Shown here piece after piece: positions 23,779-27,175 of a stretch of DNA of 27,175 nucleotides (its first letter is position 1; every line of letters starts with the position of its first letter). The position numbers were made by a program, and so were the translations under genes. Source of the stretch: Gammaproteobacteria bacterium (lineage in GTDB: Bacteria > Pseudomonadota > Gammaproteobacteria > Pseudomonadales > Cellvibrionaceae); the NCBI GenBank assembly GCA_021151835.1, contig JAGKWO010000058.1, positions 1-27,175 of the forward strand. The letters are read 5' to 3'. The notes below the pieces were generated by a model. It ran no database searches. It saw only the letters and a program-made list of their open reading frames with translations, and was not told the origin of the DNA.

Positions 23779-25569
23779 ATGACAGCAACCAATAACCATA
23801 ACGCACACAGTACGGGCTACCCACCCAAACGATATAGAAACGCTCCATCAAATCACTACCAACTATTTTCCCGCATTATTTTTTCATTCCTGGCTTGCTG
23901 GTTATCCCTGGTTTCATTCACCAGCCATGCACAAGCTCCCAAACCCAATAGCATCGACTACGCGATGTATTTCCTGGGCGATGTACGCGATAACGAACAC
24001 TGCGCGATGCAAGTGAAAGATGGTGAATTTGTCGTTGCGAAAAAAATCAGCAACCCGGCGATGACTTGCCCGGACATGACCTCATGGCGTTTGTTTGCCA
24101 GTGTTATCCGCGATAAATTCTGGAGTGACTGGGCCGATGAAACTCAAAACTGGCCGCAAAAACCCTGGCCATTATGTTCTGCCAGCCAAACAACCAATTG
24201 CTGCGCACCCGGTTCGCTCACCAATAATAAAGAACACTGCCCTTATTTTCCCGGTGATTTCAACCAACAGGAAAAAACATCCGCTGATGTAAAATTACTT
24301 GCCAGTGAATCCATTGATAGCAGTGTCACCACCTTGCGTGCAGGCCGCCCGTCCATCACCCACCAGTTGCAAGCAATCAATACCAGCGTTGAGCTGGATC
24401 TGGTGATAACCGAATTGAAAAAAACACAAAAGCTTGCTGCCGCCGCGCCGAAAGGCAATGAATGTCCTGCCAGTGTAGTTAAGCAATTGGTGCCCAGAAC
24501 GTATGAAAGCGTTGGCCGGGTCATTCGCCAAACCAACGCCGAAGTCACTATTCGCAACAGGCCATTCCACGATTATTTATTTGATAACAACCTGTACAAC
24601 AGCAACGGTGTTGCCGCTGTTTTTGCGGCGAATGATGCCAACCAAAAAGCCAATGCTCCCTATTCAGCCGAGAGTTACTCAGCAACCGAATCGCGCCCGG
24701 GCAAACTCAGCAAAATTGATTTACCGCCCGATGCGATCATGATCAAAAGTAATTGGCTTTACGAAGGGATTGCGCGGCAATTGAATATTAAGGATTCAAA
24801 AGACGCGCCGTTTATTACGCAAAAAATGACTACCGTAGTGCAATTCACCAAAGGCAAGGAAACGGTAAATTGCAATTTGACGGGAACCCATTACCTGATG
24901 GCATTCCATGTATCCTCAAAAGATACACCTAATTGGGTATGGACAACCTTCGAGCACATCGCCATGCCCGGTCGCTGTGACTTTATCGGTTGCAATGATT
25001 CCTACGGTTACAGCTCTACCGATAAACTTCCTGCGGGTGTTGCAAAAAACTACACCAGACCGCACGTAAAATCCGATGATCTGGTGATGGCTCCCGCAAC
25101 AGTGTTTGATACCGATAAACTGTATCCGACAGAGCAAATTAATCCCGGACTCGACCAGGTCTTTAAGGATTTAGGCATAGGCACAACCGCCAGCACCAAC
25201 AAAGATAAAGCGAGCATTGCAGACCTCGGCTGGCGCAGCTATCGCCTCAAGGGATCGCAAGTGGAATTCACCAATTCCATGGGCAGAAAAACCCTGCTAG
25301 GCAATTCCATTACTGAAGCGGGGTTTATGAATGGCTCCAGTTGCATCACTTGCCATTCCCGCGCCGGCATTCATGTGGAACAAAACAAAGCCAATTTTTT
25401 CCGCTTGAGTGTGTTTGAGAAAAACCTGTCGGATTATGGTTATTCACTGAGTGCCCACGGCATTCCCAACCCCGAGTGGTTTCACCACGACGACAATACC
25501 GGCAGCCTGGACGTACTCCAGACCGATTTTGTCTGGGGTTTCCTGAATGCAAATCCGATAGCTAATTAA
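23779..25569 (+). CDS. Exported monoheme protein, distant paralogue of the 13194-14711 product
   Basis: The 596-residue protein has a 30-residue polar N-terminus, then a hydrophobic signal core (IIFSFLACWLSLVSFTSHAQA) probably cut after residue 53. One haem c site, CITCH (522-526), is followed by SRAGIHVEQ. The block NWVWTTFEHIAMPGRC (385-400) matches the VWATFEH block of the other haem protein, as does the IMIKSNWLYEG segment against EIKIAWKVLG. The C-terminus QTDFVWGFLNANP is a pattern I associate with this uncharacterised cytochrome family. A cysteine cluster (CSASQTTNCCAPG, 133-145) may form disulphides. It should be periplasmic; electron transfer or a haem-based oxidation is plausible but not shown. 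AAGGAG seven bases before ATG 23779 fixes the start. It has no MVL tail and its gene is followed by a perfect terminator. Confidence 0.85.
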   Translation: MTATNNHNAHSTGYPPKRYRNAPSNHYQLFSRIIFSFLACWLSLVSFTSHAQAPKPNSIDYAMYFLGDVRDNEHCAMQVKDGEFVVAKKISNPAMTCPDMTSWRLFASVIRDKFWSDWADETQNWPQKPWPLCSASQTTNCCAPGSLTNNKEHCPYFPGDFNQQEKTSADVKLLASESIDSSVTTLRAGRPSITHQLQAINTSVELDLVITELKKTQKLAAAAPKGNECPASVVKQLVPRTYESVGRVIRQTNAEVTIRNRPFHDYLFDNNLYNSNGVAAVFAANDANQKANAPYSAESYSATESRPGKLSKIDLPPDAIMIKSNWLYEGIARQLNIKDSKDAPFITQKMTTVVQFTKGKETVNCNLTGTHYLMAFHVSSKDTPNWVWTTFEHIAMPGRCDFIGCNDSYGYSSTDKLPAGVAKNYTRPHVKSDDLVMAPATVFDTDKLYPTEQINPGLDQVFKDLGIGTTASTNKDKASIADLGWRSYRLKGSQVEFTNSMGRKTLLGNSITEAGFMNGSSCITCHSRAGIHVEQNKANFFRLSVFEKNLSDYGYSLSAHGIPNPEWFHHDDNTGSLDVLQTDFVWGFLNANPIAN

Positions 25570-25581
25570 TCGGGTAATAAA

Positions 25582-25623
25582 AAATAAAAGCCGGTTATCT
25601 TTCGATAACCGGCTTTTATTTTT
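25582..25623. terminator. Perfect bidirectional intrinsic terminator
   Basis: An 18-bp perfect stem with core AAAAGCCGGTTATC and its complement closes on loop TTTC. It is followed by TTTTATTTTT on plus and by the matching U-rich flank on minus. It serves both the haem protein gene (+) and the MFS gene (-), whose stops flank it. Confidence 0.95.
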
Positions 25624-25640
25624 CCATTAGTTCGAAAAAA

Positions 25641-26903
25641 TTATTTTCCCAACGTTTTCGACAACGCAAAAGCAGCCAGCAGCGTTAGCACGCCCGCCAT
25701 CGCAATATAATAACCAACAAACGACAAACCATAATGGGTAGCCAACCAACTCGCAATCGCAGGCGTTAAGGACGCACCAATAATTCCCGCCAAATTAAAA
25801 CTGAGCGATGCGCCGGTATAACGTACTTCGGTAGGATAAATTTCCGCGAGTGCAGTGCCGAGCGGGCCATAGGTTAACCCCATAACGCCAAAGCCTATCG
25901 ATAGTGCAATTACCACTCCGAGATCTGAACCGGAATTTAATAACGATGAAAAACCCAAACCAAACAAAAAGACTGCAACACCTGAAATAATCATCATCGC
26001 ACGCCGACCAATCCTATCGGCAACCAGTGCGGATACGCAGATCATCAGCATCAGCGCAAACACTGCATACAATTGCAGTATTAAAAAATCCTCGCGCGTA
26101 TAACCCAATTTGCTGGTTCCCCAACCCAATGAAAACACTGTGGTGAGATAAAACACAACGAACGCTGCTATCGCCAGAAATGCGCCCAGAAACATAACGC
26201 GCGTGTGTTGCGTGAACACCGTCAACATCGGAACAGCTACACGCTTTTCTGTTTTAATTGCCTCTTTGAATGCAGGGGTTTCCTCCAGACTCAAGCGCAC
26301 ATACAAACCAACAATCACCAGTAACGCACTCGCCACAAACGGAATTCGCCAGCCCCAACTGAAAAAATCCGCCTCACTTAAATTGTGCGTTAACAATAAA
26401 AACACACCGGTCGAAAAGAAAAACCCGATAGGTGCCCCCAATTGCGGAAACATGCCGTACCACGCCCGTTTTTTCTCCGGCGCATTCTCAATCGCCAACA
26501 ACACCGCCCCACCCCACTCACCGCCCAACCCTATGCCCTGCCCAAAGCGACACAGGCACAACAAAATCGTCGCCGCGATACCAATGGATTCATACGTCGG
26601 CAACAACCCTATACACACAGTGGACACGCCCATGGTCATCAGCGCCGCCACCAGGGTCGCCTTACGCCCAATCCGATCCCCATAATGCCCAAACAACGCC
26701 GACCCAATTGGCCGCGCAAAAAACGCCAGCGCAAACGTCGCCAACGATTGCAAAGTCGCCGTAGTGGCATCACCCGAAGGGAAGAATAACGTCGGAAAAA
26801 CCAGCACCGCGGCAGCGGCATAAATGTAGAAATCAAAAAACTCAATGGTCGTGCCGATCAAGCTGGCAAAAAGAACGCGAAATGGGGTATTGGCTGTTTG
26901 CAT
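25641..26903 (-). CDS. MFS transporter, metabolite:H+ symporter (MHS) type
   Basis: A 420-residue protein with twelve transmembrane helices. The start LIGTTIEFFDFYIYAAAAVLVF and the loop GHYGDRIGRKATL (MFS motif A) are typical of the MHS family, with ProP, ShiA and KgtP as known members. FGQGIGLGGEWGGAVLLAIE in helix 4-5 is likewise characteristic. Such proteins import organic acids or osmolytes with protons; the substrate is not predictable. I chose ATG 26903; GTG 26912 is three codons upstream and neither has a clear SD. A consensus TATAAT lies about 45 bases upstream. It converges on the second haem gene and has no visible partner. Confidence 0.93.
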   Translation of the reverse strand: MQTANTPFRVLFASLIGTTIEFFDFYIYAAAAVLVFPTLFFPSGDATTATLQSLATFALAFFARPIGSALFGHYGDRIGRKATLVAALMTMGVSTVCIGLLPTYESIGIAATILLCLCRFGQGIGLGGEWGGAVLLAIENAPEKKRAWYGMFPQLGAPIGFFFSTGVFLLLTHNLSEADFFSWGWRIPFVASALLVIVGLYVRLSLEETPAFKEAIKTEKRVAVPMLTVFTQHTRVMFLGAFLAIAAFVVFYLTTVFSLGWGTSKLGYTREDFLILQLYAVFALMLMICVSALVADRIGRRAMMIISGVAVFLFGLGFSSLLNSGSDLGVVIALSIGFGVMGLTYGPLGTALAEIYPTEVRYTGASLSFNLAGIIGASLTPAIASWLATHYGLSFVGYYIAMAGVLTLLAAFALSKTLGK

Positions 26904-26947
26904 GGGAGTCACTGGTTATTTTTGTTGTTTGGGGTATGGAGGGCGGC

Positions 26948-26953
26948 ATTATA
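26948..26953 (-). promoter_or_regulatory. Consensus -10 of the MFS gene
   Basis: On the minus strand this is a perfect TATAAT, with predicted start near 26941 and a leader of about 38 bases. No good -35 is present at 16-18 bases, so an activator may be required. Confidence 0.5.
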
Positions 26954-27175
26954 GCGTTAGAAAGGAAAGCGACATATTCAGCCGCCTAAGATTTGAGTTA
27001 TCTCTCTATTTCGGCAATATTTTGGTCTACAAAATTGGGGCTGTGCATTTTTAATTTTTTCCATGGCATTCTCGTTTATCGAATTCAGACGGCACGTACG
27101 CGTTAAACACACCATTAATTAAAAAGGGGTAATTTCTGTGCCTTCGGCCAAAATATCTACATAATTTTTATAAAT

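Noticed and set aside
26430..26790. Three overlapping plus-strand frames in a C-rich stretch
   Set aside because: They arise from the G-ending codon use of the MFS gene on the other strand, which removes stops in all plus frames; no evidence of foreign insertion.

Overview
The window looks like chromosomal DNA of a gammaproteobacterium of the Cellvibrionales/Pseudomonadales type. I infer this from the close YadG/YadH, QueF and IbpA-like proteins, the DUF2789 and DUF2956 small proteins, the MASE2-type adenylyl cyclase, and tRNA sequences very close to the gammaproteobacterial standard. The genus Cellvibrio is a reasonable guess, not proven. No phage, transposase, integrase, CRISPR array or toxin-antitoxin locus is visible. 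Most of it is ordinary housekeeping and accessory chromosome.

Layout. 1-975: tRNA-Arg(ACG) (cut by the window edge) and tRNA-Ser(GGA), each with its own promoter, then a YdjA-type nitroreductase, all on minus. 1130-3896 (+): a membrane-anchored coiled-coil protein followed by a MASE2/class IIIb adenylyl cyclase. 3934-6491 (-): a tight yadG-yadH-queF operon (ABC exporter plus queuosine enzyme). 6637-6854 (-): a tRNA operon in which tRNA-Gly(GCC) is intact but the preceding tRNA-Glu has lost 31 internal bases including the anticodon. 7005-9544: a membrane-anchored unknown protein, a DUF2789 protein, and an HxlR regulator divergent from an imine-reductase-like oxidoreductase across a clear palindromic operator. 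9602-12421 (-): a large orphan hybrid histidine kinase with four PAS domains, two being a recent tandem duplication. 12589-13062 (+): an acyl-CoA thioesterase. 13194-14711 (-): an exported monoheme cytochrome-like protein with an apparent mannan-binding-lectin (MVL) tail. 15144-16046 (+): an EamA transporter. 16086-20436 (-): an RND efflux pump with its adaptor downstream. 21074-22138 (+): a DUF2956 protein, then an IbpA-like small heat-shock protein whose ribosome site is folded into a ROSE/fourU-like hairpin. 22174-23463 (-): a SigJ-like ECF sigma factor with a SnoaL-like tail and a DoxX protein. 23779-25569 (+): a second exported monoheme protein, a distant relative of the 13194-14711 product. 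25641-26903 (-): an MHS-type MFS transporter.

How it fits together. Signalling and envelope functions dominate: a cAMP-producing membrane cyclase, an orphan hybrid kinase, an ECF sigma factor, an RND pump, an ABC exporter and two exported haem proteins. The most unusual items are the 31-nt deleted tRNA-Glu, the cytochrome-lectin fusion with a distant paralogue 9 kb away, and the SD-sequestering hairpin of the heat-shock gene. I see no complete new multi-gene system. The haem-protein pair is the best candidate for undescribed biology.
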